Shown here in pieces: positions 44,818 through 56,685 of a stretch of DNA of 64,000 nucleotides. The notes below the pieces were generated by a model. It ran no database searches and was not told the DNA's origin. It saw only the letters and a program-made list of their open reading frames with translations. The stretch covers positions 12,710,508 to 12,774,507 of the forward strand of contig NC_059408.1 in assembly GCF_905220565.1 (NCBI RefSeq), given 5' to 3'. Each line of letters opens with the position of its first letter. Position 1 is the first letter of the stretch. Both the position numbers and the translations under genes were made by a program. Source of the stretch: Melitaea cinxia. Lineage: Eukaryota; Arthropoda; Insecta; Lepidoptera; Nymphalidae.

Positions 44818-46764
44818 ACTAGCTGTGCCCGCGGCTCCACTCGCGTTGAAATCAGTGTGTCACAAAGTTTTCCCGGTAAACGTCCAGTGAAACTATCATC
44901 AAAATCGGCTTAGCCGTTCCGTAAACCTTCCTCTTGAAGCCCACTCTCCATTGGTGAAACCGCATAAAAATCCGTTCGATAGATTTTGAGGGAATCGATC
45001 ACATAAACTTTTGGGCACTTTGTTTTATAATACCTGTTACTACAACTGTTACCCGCGACTACGTTCGCATAGTTATGAAGATATGTACTACTAAGATTTT
45101 TAACGCAAATTATTTTTTTAAATAACCTATCAGGCGAACTTATAGCTGCTGTATACGTTTCATACAAACTATCATCGCTAATTAAACCCCCTTAGCGGTG
45201 GAATATCACAAAATCCGTTCTTAGCGGAAGTCTACTAACTATAATCTACCCCCCCCCTCCCCCTGCCAAATTTCATCTTTGTCCATCCTGGGTGGATGGG
45301 ACTATCCAGCGGTTTTTGAGTTCTCGTGATGAGTGAGTCAGCGACCTTTCTCTTTTATATATATAGATCACGATGCATTATTTAGACAACTCCTCACCAT
45401 CTATAGAGCATACATTGTAAATTTCAAGTCTCTTACTTCAAAAATATAGGACTTTCATACAAACTTCCAACCCCCGTTTTATCCCCTTAGGGGTCGAGTT
45501 TCGTAAAATCCGTTCTTAGTGAATGTCTAAGCACTATAAGGAACCTACCTGCCAAATTTCAAGTTTATAGCTGTTATAGTTTCGGGCATTTTGTGATGAG
45601 TGAGTCAACCTACCAACCCCGTTTTAACCCCAAAAGGGTGTTCATTTTTAAAGATACATTATTCGAACACCTTCTCGCTATCTATAGAGCAGACCTTTTA
45701 AATTTCAAGTCTCTTACTTCAAAAACATAGGATTTTCATACAAACTTTCAACCCCACTTTTAACCCCTAAGGGGTCGTGTTTCATAAAATCAGTTCTTAG
45801 TAGATGTCTACGCCCTATAAGGAACCTACCTGTAAACTTTAAGTTTGTGGCTGTTATAGTTTCGGAGATTCCGTGATGAGTGAGTCAACCTACCATTAAT
45901 CGTTTTAACCCCAAGAAGGGGTTGATTTCTAAAGGCACATAATTTAGACACCTTCTCACCATCTATAGAGCATACATTTTAAATTTCAAGTCTCTTACTT
46001 CAAAAACATAGGACTTTCATACAAACTTCCAACCCCCGTTTTATCCCCTTAGGGGTTGAATTTCGTAAAATTCGTTCTCAGTGGATGTTTACACTTTATA
46101 AGGAACCTACTTACCAAATTCCAAGTTTTTAGCTGTTATAGTTTCGGAGATTTCGTTATGAGGGAGCCAACCTACCATCCCCCGGTTTAACCCCAAAAAG
46201 GAGTTGATCTCTAATAATTGTGTTTGCTCGCAAACGAAAAAAAAACCGACTTCAATTACATCGACAAGTAATACAACGTAGATCGACGAAAGAATAGTCA
46301 AGCAACTACGCGTTATCAAAGATTACTCAAAAAGTAGTTATCAGATCTCAATAAAATTTATATGTGACCATATGATAAACATCAGCTTTTGATTAAATTA
46401 AAAATTATCAAAATCGGTACACCCAGTAAAAAGTTATTACGGATTTTCGAGAGTTTCCCTCGATTTCTCTGGGATCCCATCATCAGATCCTGGTGTCCTT
46501 ATCACGATACTAAACTAGGGATATCTTCTTTCTAACAAAAAAAGAATTATCAAAATCGGTACATCCAGTAGAAAGTTATGCGGTATAATACAACGTAGGT
46601 CGACGAAAAAAGCGTCAAGTAAAAACGCATTATTAGATATAACTCGAAAAGTAGTTGTTAGATCGCAAATAAATTTAAATGGGACCAATTGGCACACACC
46701 ACCTTTCGATTAAAACAAAATTTGTCGAAATCGGTCCACACAGTCAAAAGTTCTGATGTAACAT

Positions 46765-46809
<45 letters not shown>

Positions 46810-47965
46810 GTCGAATTGAGAACCTCCTCCTTTTTTGGAAGTCGGTTAAAAATACATTATTTGGACACCTTTTCACCATCTATAGAGTTTACATTTTAAA
46901 TTTCAAGTCTCTTACTTCAAAAACATAGGACTTTCATTCAAACTACCAACCCCCGTTTCACCTTCTTAGGGGTCGAGTTTCGTAAAATCGGTTCTTAGCA
47001 AATGTCTACGTCCTATAAGAAACCTACCTGTCAAATTTCAAGTTTGTATCTGTTATAGTTTCGGAGATTTCGTAATGAGTGAGTCAACCTACCATCCTCC
47101 ATTTTAACCCCAAAAGGGTGTTGATTTCTTAAGATACATTATTTGGACACCTTTTCACAATCTATAGAGCATACATTTTAAATTTCAAGTCTCTTACTTC
47201 AAAAACGTAGGACTTTCATACAAATTTCCAACCCCCGTTTCACCCCTCTTAGGGGTCGAGTTTCATAAAATTCGTTCTTAGCAAATTTCTACGACCTATA
47301 ATGAGCCTACTTGCCAAATTTCAAGTTTTTAGGTGTTATAGTTTCTGAGATTTCGTGATAACTGAGTCAACCTACCATCCCCCGTTTTAACCCCAAAAGG
47401 GAGTTGGTTTCTAAAGACACATTATTTGGACACCTTTTTATCATCTATAGAGCATACATTTTAAATTTCAAGTCTCTTTCTTCTAAAACATAGGACTTTC
47501 ATACAAACTTCCAACCCCCGTTTTACCCCCTGAGGGATCAAGTTTCGTAAAATTCATTCTTAGCAGTAGTTTACGCTGTATAAGAAACCTCCCTGCTAAA
47601 TTTCAAGTTTGTAGGTGTTATAGTTTCGGAGATTTCGTGATCAGTGAGTCAACCTACGATTCCCCGTTTTAACCCCAAAAAGGGGTTAATTTTTAAATAT
47701 TCATTATTTGGTCACCTTTTCACCATCTATAGAGCTTACATTTTAAATTTCAAGTTTCTTACTTCAAAAACATAGGACTTTCATACAAACTTCCAACCCC
47801 CGTTTCACCCCCTTAGGGGTCGAGTTTCGTAAAATCCGTTCTTAGCGGATGCCTACGTCTTATAAGGAGCCTACCTGCCAATTTTCAAGTTTGTAGGTGT
47901 TATAGTTTCGGAGATTTCGTGATGAATGAGTGACCTTTCGCTTTTATATATATTATAGATTATAG
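44818..47965 (-). mobile_element. Helitron-like array of ~280-bp units with a nested element
   Basis: The 3' end ACTAGCTGTGCCCGCGG lies at 44819 on the + strand. A 5'-type end (CTTTTATATATATAG) lies near 45365 and a second 5' end (CGCTTTTATATATATTATAG) near 47940. Between them at least nine units carry TTTCGGAGATTTCGTGATGA, the AACCCCCGTTTTA stretch and CTTACTTCAAAAACATAGGA at ~280-bp spacing. A family E element (46213-46852) interrupts one unit. The whole matches 6186-7856, but with more units. It has no coding capacity. Confidence 0.75.
46213..46852 (+). mobile_element. Family E element nested in the Helitron-like array
   Basis: Near-identical to 551-1180: TGTTTGCTCGCAAACG, AACCGACTTC start, GAAGTCGGTT end. 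It includes an uninterrupted run of 37 A at 46769-46805, which produces a spurious poly-lysine frame. The flanking Helitron-like unit resumes at ATACATTATTTGGACACC. Confidence 0.8.
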
Positions 47966-48384
47966 ATATAGATTATAGATTTATCTAAAAAAAACATATT
48001 AAAATAACTAACAAATAGCAAAAATTACGTAACGACCTCACAAACCACTAAGCTTTTTTTAAAGCATTACGTTATCTATTATGATCTTAGAATTAAAATA
48101 TCAGTCAGGTTTAATTTTACATAATTTAGTACACTTAAAAAATACAAAGAGGAGAGGAAAATAGTAATGGCAGAAAAGAAAAAGACGCCTTACTCTTAAA
48201 TTCCTTTAATATATTTATTTATTTTTATAATTACAAATCAACGTGTTAATGAAGAATGTCGATTCAGATTAACTTCGAAGCATAGAATACGAGAATAACT
48301 AAACAAATAAAGAACGTAGGTGTACATATGCAAGAACATTTTTATTAATGCTACAAAAGTACATGTTAATGAATCTGTATTAGT
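47966..48384. other. AT-rich intergenic DNA
   Basis: No recognisable feature. Confidence 0.4.
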
Positions 48385-48418
48385 CTAAACATTTTTGAAT
48401 ATCATATCAAAAATTGAC

Positions 48419-48490
48419 CGCTCCAGCGGGATTCGAACCCGTGTCTCCGACTGACCGTGTCGGCGCTCTAGCCAATAAGGCTATGGAACG
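48419..48490 (-). tRNA. tRNA-like sequence, copy 1 (probable pseudogene)
   Basis: 72 nt that fold with a 7-bp acceptor stem (CGTTCCA with TGGAGCG, one G-T pair), an anticodon stem CCGAC/GTCGG and a T arm around GGTTCGAATCC. The D stem is disrupted (GCCT rather than GCTT). The 7-nt anticodon loop ACGGTCA would read GGT (Thr), but position 33 is C instead of the near-universal T. This points to a tRNA-derived element rather than a working tRNA. Confidence 0.45.
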
Positions 48491-48734
48491 ATGTACCCGC
48501 TAGAGCGAAATTTTTGATATGATGATTTTTTTTATTTTCGGTTTAAGCGAACCGTGGCGCCGTCTATAGTGAGTTCTTTACAGAGACCCGTAACTATTCA
48601 AAGTTTCATATTACAATGAAAATCTTTGACAGGAGACGACACCATGCTATTTTTTTAATATGTACGATTTTATTTTTGTGTTACCCACACATTAGGAATT
48701 CTAAACATTTTTGAATATAATTTCAAAAATTGAC

Positions 48735-48806
48735 CGCTCCAGCGGGATTCGAACCCGCGTCTCCGACTGACCGTGTCGGCGCTCTAGCCAATTAAGCTAT
48801 GGAACG
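48735..48806 (-). tRNA. tRNA-like sequence, copy 2 (probable pseudogene)
   Basis: Same as copy 1, but with an intact D stem (TAGCTTAATTGGCTAGAGC) and a five-pair T stem GCGGG/CCCGC. All four arms can form. The anticodon loop is again ACGGTCA with C at position 33. It is better preserved than copy 1, but its duplicated inverted-repeat setting argues against an ordinary tRNA gene. Confidence 0.5.
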
Positions 48807-48867
48807 ATATACCCGCTAGAGCGAAATTTTTGATATGATGATTTTTTTTATTTTCGGTTTAAGCGAA

Positions 48868-49409
48868 TTAGTATTAGTCTGTTTATTTACTTGAACACAG
48901 TGTTGGCAGGAGGCATCAAACCGATTTTAATTTTTTTTGTATTCGTTTATTGAAAGAATTTATAGGCTATAAAACATCACGGTACATCATGAGTGAAGTA
49001 CAATATAGAAAGCAAAAGAAGAAATAGTTGTAATCATATCGGTTATCCATTTTTACGCTAAGAGATAGGCGTGATTCCAAATGAAAAAAAATGAACTGGA
49101 TAGAACATTTGCAGATTATCCAGCTGAGTAATTAAACTTATCCTACATTGTAACAGCGTATCGCTAAGTGATGCTATTAATATTGGCGATAAAAACTCTA
49201 AACACACGATTAAACTAATTATTTACTTAATGTCGTACTCAATGAAATTACATATATGTATATTGTAAAACAGCGATCGAACCTATCTTCGCACGATTGT
49301 AATTAACTAATTAAAATAATTGTTTGTTATCAAATGAAGAATGACTTCAATTTAACTAACAAGCAATAAAATGAAAATGTCATCAACGTAACTAGCCTAT
49401 ACTCGTACT
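48868..49409. other. AT-rich intergenic DNA
   Basis: No recognisable feature. Confidence 0.4.
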
Positions 49410-49730
49410 CTATATACAAATAAATAAAATTAGAGTGTCTATTTGTCATATTAAAATAACTGCTTTTTACTAATTGCATATAGTAAAAAGCAGTTATCAT
49501 CAAAATAATTTTTTTATACAATTTTTGTCTGTCTGTCTGTTTGGATGTCTGTCTGTTTGTTAAGACTAATCTCTGAAACGGCTGGACCGATTTAGATGAG
49601 ACTTACACTGGCAGATAGCTGATGTAGTAAGGAGTAACTTAGGCTACTTTTATTTTAGAAATTTATTCATTTTATAAGTCTGCGAACTGAATAAAAATTC
49701 CCTGCCGACGAAGTCGCGGGCACAGCTAGT
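49410..49730 (+). mobile_element. Short Helitron-like element
   Basis: Third copy of the 7866 type: AAATTAGAGTGTCTATTTGT start, CTGGCAGATAGCTGATGTAG, then GTCGCGGGCACAGCTAGT end. A small local inverted repeat (TACTAATTGCATATAGTA) lies near 49475. Confidence 0.68.
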
Positions 49731-49746
49731 CGAAAATATATTTAAT

Positions 49747-50030
49747 GTTGCGCATATTATTATATGCGCAACATTAGGGCGAACTCAAAAACAAATGGCC
49801 GAATCTCGCTCAAATCTAACTGTGACTACACGACAAACACTACCTGTAGAATAAACCAGCTGGCGAATAAAAAAGGAGTCATCAAAAACCATCGGTACAC
49901 CTATAGTAAAAATATATATTAAATTAAAAAATAATATATATAATTAAAAAATATATATTATAGTAAAAATTTATGAGGTTGCACGTGCAAAAAAAGAAAA
50001 ACATTTTTTTTGGTAATCGGTTAAAAATGA
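49747..50030 (+). repeat. Degenerate family E element
   Basis: Recognisable by AAAGGAGTCATCAAAAACCA, ATCGGTACACC, GTAAAAATTTATGAGG and TTTTTTGGTAATCGGTTAAA. The start is lost. Confidence 0.4.
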
Positions 50031-50244
50031 GATTAATGCTAAAAATATGTTATCAACTATCAGTAGTTAATACAGTATATTCTTTGAGTACCTTATATTG
50101 GCGAGATCTTTAATTTAGTTTGCACAGTCACTCTTGTCTCACAAATCAGATCTTGAGTCGCAAGGATTATAAGGTGCAACCTTATGTCTTTTCCATAGCA
50201 ATCAGCTTTACAACGTTCTCTGACTGAGTATGGAGTTGCGGATT

Positions 50245-50565
50245 CTTTTTTTTTTTATATCACTAGTTCGGTAAACAAGCATACGGCTCACCTGATGGTA
50301 AAAGATTACTGTAGCTTATAGACGCCTGCAACACCAGAAGCATCGCAAGCGCGTTGTCGACCTAATCCCCAATCCCCCCAGGAGCTCTGGTCACCTTACT
50401 CATCAACAGGAACACAATACTGCTTGAAAACAGTATTATTTAGCTGTGCTCTTCTATAAGGTCGCGGTATTAAGGTACGAGGTATTCCGAATGGGGCTGG
50501 TCCTAATTTCTCGCTGTGCCCTGCTCTATATTTTGAGCAGGAAATTGCTGCTCTGTCCTACCTCA
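50245..50565 (+). repeat. Interspersed repeat, family A
   Basis: A near-full copy: TTCGGTAAACAAGCATACGG, GCATCGCAAGCGCGTTG, CCCCAGGAGCTCTGGTCACC, then TATTTTGAGCAGGAAATTGC near its end. Confidence 0.78.
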
Positions 50566-50786
50566 GTTAAGTTCTTTATTACAGTCCATATTAGCTATAC
50601 ACATGTAATTTATCTAGTACCTGATACTAAGGGGAGTGAAATAGGAAATGCTCTATGTATGGAAAACAGTTATTCAAAATAAGAAAAGTAACATGTTTGT
50701 TAAAAAAAAATTGGTCGTCTATAAAGTCGGTTTACGGACGATAGTTTTACGTGATAACGTAATAAAGAAACATTGATGGAAAATTG

Positions 50787-51081
50787 AATCTAATATATAA
50801 AATTCTCGTGTCGCGGTGTTTGTAGTTAAACTCCTCCGAAACGGCTTGACCGATTCTCATGAAATTTTGTGTGCATATTGGGTAGGTCAGAGAATCGAAC
50901 AACATCTATTTTTCATCCCCCTAAATGTTAAGGGTGGTTAGTCCACCCCTAATTTTTTTAATTTTTAGATAAATTATTTATTTTTTATTTTATTATGATT
51001 TGCCGTTGAAAAATATATACAACCCTAAATTTTTACCCTTCTACCACCAACCCATGCCCAACGTTTGCGAGTCAGCTAGTA
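50787..51081 (+). mobile_element. Helitron-like element
   Basis: TCTAATATATAAAATTCTCG start, CTTGACCGATTCTCATG inside, GCGAGTCAGCTAGT end. It is the same subfamily as 43378-43685 in the opposite direction. Confidence 0.68.
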
Positions 51082-51119
51082 TTTATATAAATTGAATTGA
51101 ACATATCACTGAATTATAT

Positions 51120-51530
51120 CGAACTGCTAGCTCTGACGTCACGCGAGAAGAGATAATTGTGTCACAAGCCAACAATTGGGCCTATCGTGCCTCTCTACTG
51201 CTTGTTCCGCGCTCTCGCTTGCACGCTCAGGCTCAGGCGGAACGTGACACTTTTTCGTGCGTGCAGCCGATGTTCATCAATTTATAAGACGTTATCATGT
51301 CAAAAAAAAATTAGAAGTCATCGTAGATTATTAATCAAGGGGATAAAGCAGTGTCTTCTGTCGCGGGTGACGATTTAAATCGCAAGCGTAACAAAGGACT
51401 CGAGGTTTACTCCAGAGCGTAGCGAGTGTGTTAAAAACTTAAAACACGAGCGAAGCGAGGGATTTAAGACGAGTCCTGAGTGAAGCGAGGGATTTAAGTT
51501 CACCCAAGACTAAGACAGCTTTATCACCGA
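51120..51530. other. GC-richer segment with GAGCGAAGCGAGGGATTTAA repeat
   Basis: About 400 bp richer in CpG than its flanks. GAAGCGAGGGATTTAAG occurs twice (about 51453 and 51484) beside GAGCGTAGCGAGTGTG. No protein match is visible; this is probably a decayed transposable element. Confidence 0.35.
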
Positions 51531-53100
51531 GGAAAATACTCTACTTTTCGTACCACTTACAAAAAAAATTAAAACAATAATAATATGAGATAAGCATTTA
51601 TTAAAAATAATGACGTATTTTTAGAACATTAACTGATTTATAAAAATAAATTAAAATAAACTTAACGTTTATGTATTTGAAGAAAACAAAAACGCGGCAA
51701 ATTCCTAGACTAATATTTTTTGTCGGAAAAGCAAAGGCATCAAGCTCATACGGCCTCGTCGGTTTTCGTAATTTTATTTAATAATCATAACTGCATAATA
51801 AATGCGTATTCCTTTTTCAAAAAGATGTGTAATGCTTTATATACAAACTCAATGGTGTAAACACAGATGTAGTTCGGTATAAATTTCGGTAAGTATTCCA
51901 AATTTAAATCACATTCTCCCCTTAGAGGATGAATGAAATTCAGTACAATTTTCTTTCCCTGTTTTTAACAGATTAAAAATGACTATTGTTATGTTCGCTT
52001 TTTGTGGCATAGAATGTCACTTTTTTGAGCAAGTAGTACGAAAAAATTATTATTGTGCTTGACCTATTAACTCTACTAACTATACTAACTAGCTATTTCT
52101 ATTTACGTAGTCCATTAGTAAAAAAAGTTTATACTTATTTTTATTTTTAAAATTTCAAATAAGAAAATACAACGACGAAACAAAGTTTGAAGAAAGAAAA
52201 AATTTTATACGATATATAAAAATATGAAACTATTTTACCCCAAATTTTATTTCGAGACTTCTGATATTACAGACGCCATGTCCACGAAACGACTTACAAC
52301 TATATATTTTAATTTATAAAAATTTACATCAACACCTAAAAGGCTTTTTAAAAATATCCTTTTTTTCAACTCATGTTAATATTTTTTTCATTTCTCAGTA
52401 GAAATGTGACACTACCCTCATTTTGGTTTTATGATTAATTACATGTATAAAAAAATCTATAATCGCTTGCCTCAGTTTGTAGTAATATTGTATAAATAAT
52501 GTAAGCAAATTGTCCCCTTCGTTTAGAAAGCTAACTGACCATTGTCGCCGGTTATTTTAAACCTGACGCTCGGATGCTGCGCGTGCGCCGATCATTTTAT
52601 TTTTACTACGATCAATTAAAAAGCACTTTGAAACCGATCGAAAACTCGATAGTTATATTTGTTTCACTAATAAATAAAACTACATTTAATTTGTGATTAA
52701 GAAATAATAAAATGTTAAATATATAAAATATATAAATATTTCAAATTATTAATTACTTCAATAAAATTTGAAATTACAGTTTGTAGCAATTTTTTGAACC
52801 CCGAGGAAAAAAAGGCAGTAATGTAACACACAATAGTTGAAATCGCGAGGACTTACTATACCAAAAACATCCAGAGTTTTCTTATTCAAAAATATATAAT
52901 CATATATCGCTTCATTTTCAGTGGGTCACGTAACGTTATTTATAAGTGTAATAAATTTGAATAAAGCTCCAGTTCCGAATATTAAACGGAATAGACAGTC
53001 AATTTGAAGTAAACAATAAAACAAAACGATGAAACAAAAATAGTTCACACGTGTTAAAAAATCATTCATAAACCTATGATATAAATTGAAACGATAAAAA
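51531..53100. other. AT-rich intergenic DNA
   Basis: No gene recognised. Confidence 0.4.
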
Positions 53101-53104
53101 AAAA

Positions 53105-53275
53105 ATAAAAAACAAATGCCGTTCGTAGCCGCTAAAGCTGTGAAATAGCGCGAACCCCGCCTAAGATCGACCGATCTGCAGTTTTGTTTGTTATGCACTC
53201 TGCAGACGCGTCGCAGTGCAGTCGCGGCGCACGCGTCACCCAGCAATGTGATCGCACCCTTATCGCGTTACGAAA
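53105..53275. promoter_or_regulatory. CpG-rich patch, possible promoter or first exon
   Basis: A ~170-bp CpG-rich patch (GACGCGTCGCAGTGCAGTCG, CGGCGCACGCGTCACC) in AT-rich surroundings, with initiator-like GCAGT motifs. It could be the promoter or a 5' UTR exon of a gene whose coding exons lie outside or are not recognised. Direction is not settled. Confidence 0.25.
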
Positions 53276-54831
53276 AATTATTCACATCGTAATATCATCA
53301 TGCGAAATAGATTCAAATCCTATCCACTTGCTGGGTGCATAAAATACGTCCGAAATATCGGTTTCAAATGAAAAGCAATTTTTCAATGACGAATTGAATT
53401 TCAAATAATAGTTTATAAGCGTTCTTGTTTTCGAACGTTTGACTATTTCCCGTTGTTGTTTCGAGGAGGTGGTTTTGTGTACGGGATTTTTCGTCGTTTT
53501 TTTTTTCTTGTACTGTTTGTGCACCTTTTTTGCGATATGAGGTAAGATTTTTTTTTCTTTTTTGGTCTTGTCGATGTATAACCCCTTGTGATAGGAAATT
53601 CTAACAATATTTTTAGTGCTATTGAAACTAAGGCACGTTAAAATACGCAATCATTCTAATTAAAAAATAAATAAATCAATAAATAAGCTGCTGACTGCAA
53701 TAAATCAAAAAAAAAGGCATCTAAAAATTTTATCACAAAAAGTTTTTCTTTTTTCAATATCTTTCATTATTAAACATACACAAATTATCAAGTTATTTTA
53801 ATGAAAAATAATTTCAAATTATTTTTCGTTCTATCGCATAACGTATCACTTCCCATCATGTAAACGTTCAAAGTAAGAAGCTAACAGTTGCATTTATAAT
53901 TTTATTATTTTTCCTAAACCAGTTGACTAAAAATGTACTCAAAAACTTTTAATTAATAATAAAATTTCATATAAAAGATCACTTAAGTCATAAGACAATA
54001 ATATTTGATAAAATTATTTTAAAATCAAAGTTTTATACTTCCATTTTATTTCGAATACAATATAAAATTATATCTATATTAATTAATAACAAATAATAAA
54101 TAATTAAAACATAAAGAGTTTGCACGTATGAGCGTATCAATCGCCAATATAATTTAAAATATAATTACTTACGGGTAAATTTTTTTTTTTATTTAAAAAG
54201 ATTATAAGGCTATAAAAATCACAATAAGATAGAAAGAGAACAGTAACCGTAAAATATCAATAAAACCTTTGCACGGGTAAAACTGTATACACACGTATTT
54301 ATTGCAAAAATATTTCTTTTAAGAGTAAATATCTATTTTCATTTCATAGAACTCTAGATCCAGGATCATGTGAATCCCTTATCACTAGTTATTATCCCTT
54401 TATCCTTAGGTTTTGCGTTGTTTTCGAGATCACCGTAAATATATACTATTGATACTATTGATAGTTTTTCAACGAACTTCTTTAAGTAACCCGCTGCGCC
54501 TCGTTCCGGTCGCATTAATTTGAGGAAAAACCTGCTAATATATTATATAGCCTATTGGCTTCGGTATATGGAATATCTATCACAAAAATAATATTTCAAT
54601 TTTTTTAGTACTTCCTGAGATTAGCCTGTACAAATATACCATCAAATAAAGTCTTCAGCTTTGCAATATAAGTATAAATGTGTATATATAAATGCAACTT
54701 TCTTTATATTTATATACATATGTAGTAATGTAAACAAGCTGATGATTTTATTGATTTTATTTTTATTTTATGATCTATTTAAAATGATTTTGAATAAATT
54801 TCAAATATAAAGAACCCTGACATATAATATT
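53276..54831. other. AT-rich intergenic DNA
   Basis: A 122-codon - strand frame at 53650-53282 is lysine-rich and low in complexity, with no known motif. Nothing else is recognised. Confidence 0.4.
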
Positions 54832-55092
54832 TGCTAGCAAACGAACAAGAAACAAATACGATTTCACTTTAAATCGTCAAGTAACATAAAGTAGTTCTCA
54901 AAAAAAAATCAATTAAATATTAATTATTAAGAACACTTCAGACGTCGAACAACATCAAATGGGACCACACGATAAGTCCCACATTTCGATTAAAAAAAAG
55001 AATCATCAAAGTCGGCACACCTATTAAAAAGTTATGAGGTAAAATATAAGTCAAATTCAGAACCTCCTCCTTTTTTCGTAGTCGGTTAAATG
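54832..55092 (+). mobile_element. Family E inverted-repeat element
   Basis: Starts TTGCTAGCAAACGAACAAGA and ends GAACCTCCTCCTTTTTTCGT followed by AGTCGGTTAAA. The interior is shortened to ~260 bp. Confidence 0.62.
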
Positions 55093-55954
55093 CAAATAAT
55101 ACCACGTTGTGTGGTTAGTATACAATAATACATAATTTGCACGACATTGGCTTTAACGTATACAAAATTCATAAAGTTAGGGGAAAGTCGGTTGTTTAAA
55201 TTAATAATTTGAAAACGAAATTACTATTGATCTAGTACATTTTTAAGCGATGGGCCGAGGGAAACGACGTGAACCGTACCATAGTTACCGTAATTTTTAT
55301 TTCGTGCCAGTGCTATTTAAAGCAAAGAGGTTTGTTTAGAAAAATTTAAGGATCAATTATAAAAAAAAAAACTTTTTTCTTACGAAATCAGTTTACTAAC
55401 AATATTAAATCATTTTCTTATGACCATCACACAGAAACGTTACGTTTGCTATTAAGATCAAAATCATTTGTTTATTTAAGTAGGCTTCAAAATCGATTTG
55501 AAATCGTAATTTATCAATGAATCGTAATAAATTATCAAGTGGATGAAACCTCATCAGTAAATATAAACTTCTAGATTAAATATCATATTACCGTATTCAG
55601 TTAAATGTATGAATAGCCGAAACGTTGAACAAAAGTATGATAGAATATACTTTATTAATATAAAGTAAATACGATCAATATTACACAAGGAAAACAATAC
55701 TTCGTATATAAAACCAGAGTTGTTTCCAGAGTTGTTGTCAACTCTACATAGATACTAGTCAACGCGTTTAAGCTTACAGACTTTTTTACGCATACTTATT
55801 ATTATTATTGTTGTTGTTATCAATACTTTCTCTATTGATAGAGGTTGTATGAGATCGCTAGTAGTGATAAGACCGACTGCACTATTTTTAAGTCAGAAGA
55901 TTATTATTTTTCTTATGTAATTTTAAATTTGCAGTAACGTTTTTAGATAAATAA
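55093..55954. other. AT-rich intergenic DNA
   Basis: No recognisable feature. Confidence 0.4.
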
Positions 55955-56147
55955 AACGAGTGAGCTTTAGACTACACGACTACAGTAAGACTTACGAAAC
56001 GTAACTCTCTCTCTTTCTATCTCCACTAACTTATATCCCCCTCTCAACTTCCGTTCGCGTCGCCCGATCACACTTTTCGTAATGCTCTCCTCACGCATTC
56101 ACTAGCTTACTCCCCAAGTCAAGAGTCCGTGTAGAAGTTTTACTGCA
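55955..56147 (-). mobile_element. Family F MITE-like element
   Basis: On the + strand ACGAGTGAGCTTTAGACTAC, CCGATCACACTTTTCGTAAT and GTAGAAGTTTTACTGCA: the reverse of 22135-22327 with slightly decayed ends. Confidence 0.6.
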
Positions 56148-56229
56148 ATAACTACTTTGATCTCTCTGTTCCTATGGGACGTACATAGCAAGGTTATTAT
56201 AGTGATTATAAAAAAACCTACCATTTAAT

Positions 56230-56406
56230 TATTTAAATAAAATTGAATCGCCCAAATGTATGTACGCGCGTAACTTCCAAACGACAGAACCAAATGCATA
56301 ATTATTACATTTGTTATTGTCAGGACACGGTTCGGATACAAGAAAATTGAAAAAGTTAGATTTAGTCAAGAAAAAAAATAGTACAAAGTTCGCCAAGACA
56401 GCTAGT
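56230..56406 (+). mobile_element. Short Helitron-like remnant
   Basis: Recognisable by GTACGCGCGTAACTTCCAAA CGA-type sequence and the end AGTTCGCCAAGACAGCTAGT. The start is uncertain. Confidence 0.5.
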
Positions 56407-56685
56407 ATAATATAGAAAAACCTGAATCTATGTCGTTGCTAAATAAAACTATTTTCTTTTATATATTATAGCGAGATACTCAGCGTTTCAGGTTCAGGGT
56501 TTCCAACTCATATATTAAGTTTTCCAATTCAAAAAAAAAATACAACATTTGCGTATAGAGGAATGCATGTAATATAACCTTACGGCTCATATAAGTAGAA
56601 CTACAACTAAAGGTACAGGGGTTATAATTCCAAAAATATTAGCCCTACTCACCAATTCTAACTTTAAAATCTGTAGGATTTTATT

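Larger units (their letters stand above)
48385..48867 (-). repeat. Tandem pair of tRNA-like elements, 316-bp period
   Basis: Two direct copies (48385-48551 and 48701-48867) are separated by ~150 bp of unrelated DNA. Each has inverted-repeat ends: in copy 1, 48401-48430 pairs with 48496-48523. Between and partly within these arms lies a tRNA-like sequence on the - strand. The similarity extends from CTAAACATTTTTGAAT to CGGTTTAAGCGAA in both. Confidence 0.8.

Noticed and set aside
46689..46928. Frame with a poly-lysine run (and poly-phenylalanine on the other strand)
   Set aside because: It is a translated run of 37 A inside a family E element.
48385..48867. CRISPR-like array from the repeated blocks
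   Set aside because: Only two copies, 316 bp apart, with tRNA-like cores in an animal genome; nothing supports CRISPR.
53282..53650. 122-codon lysine-rich frame on the - strand
   Set aside because: Low complexity, no motif, no splice or promoter context, and AT-rich codon use expected by chance.
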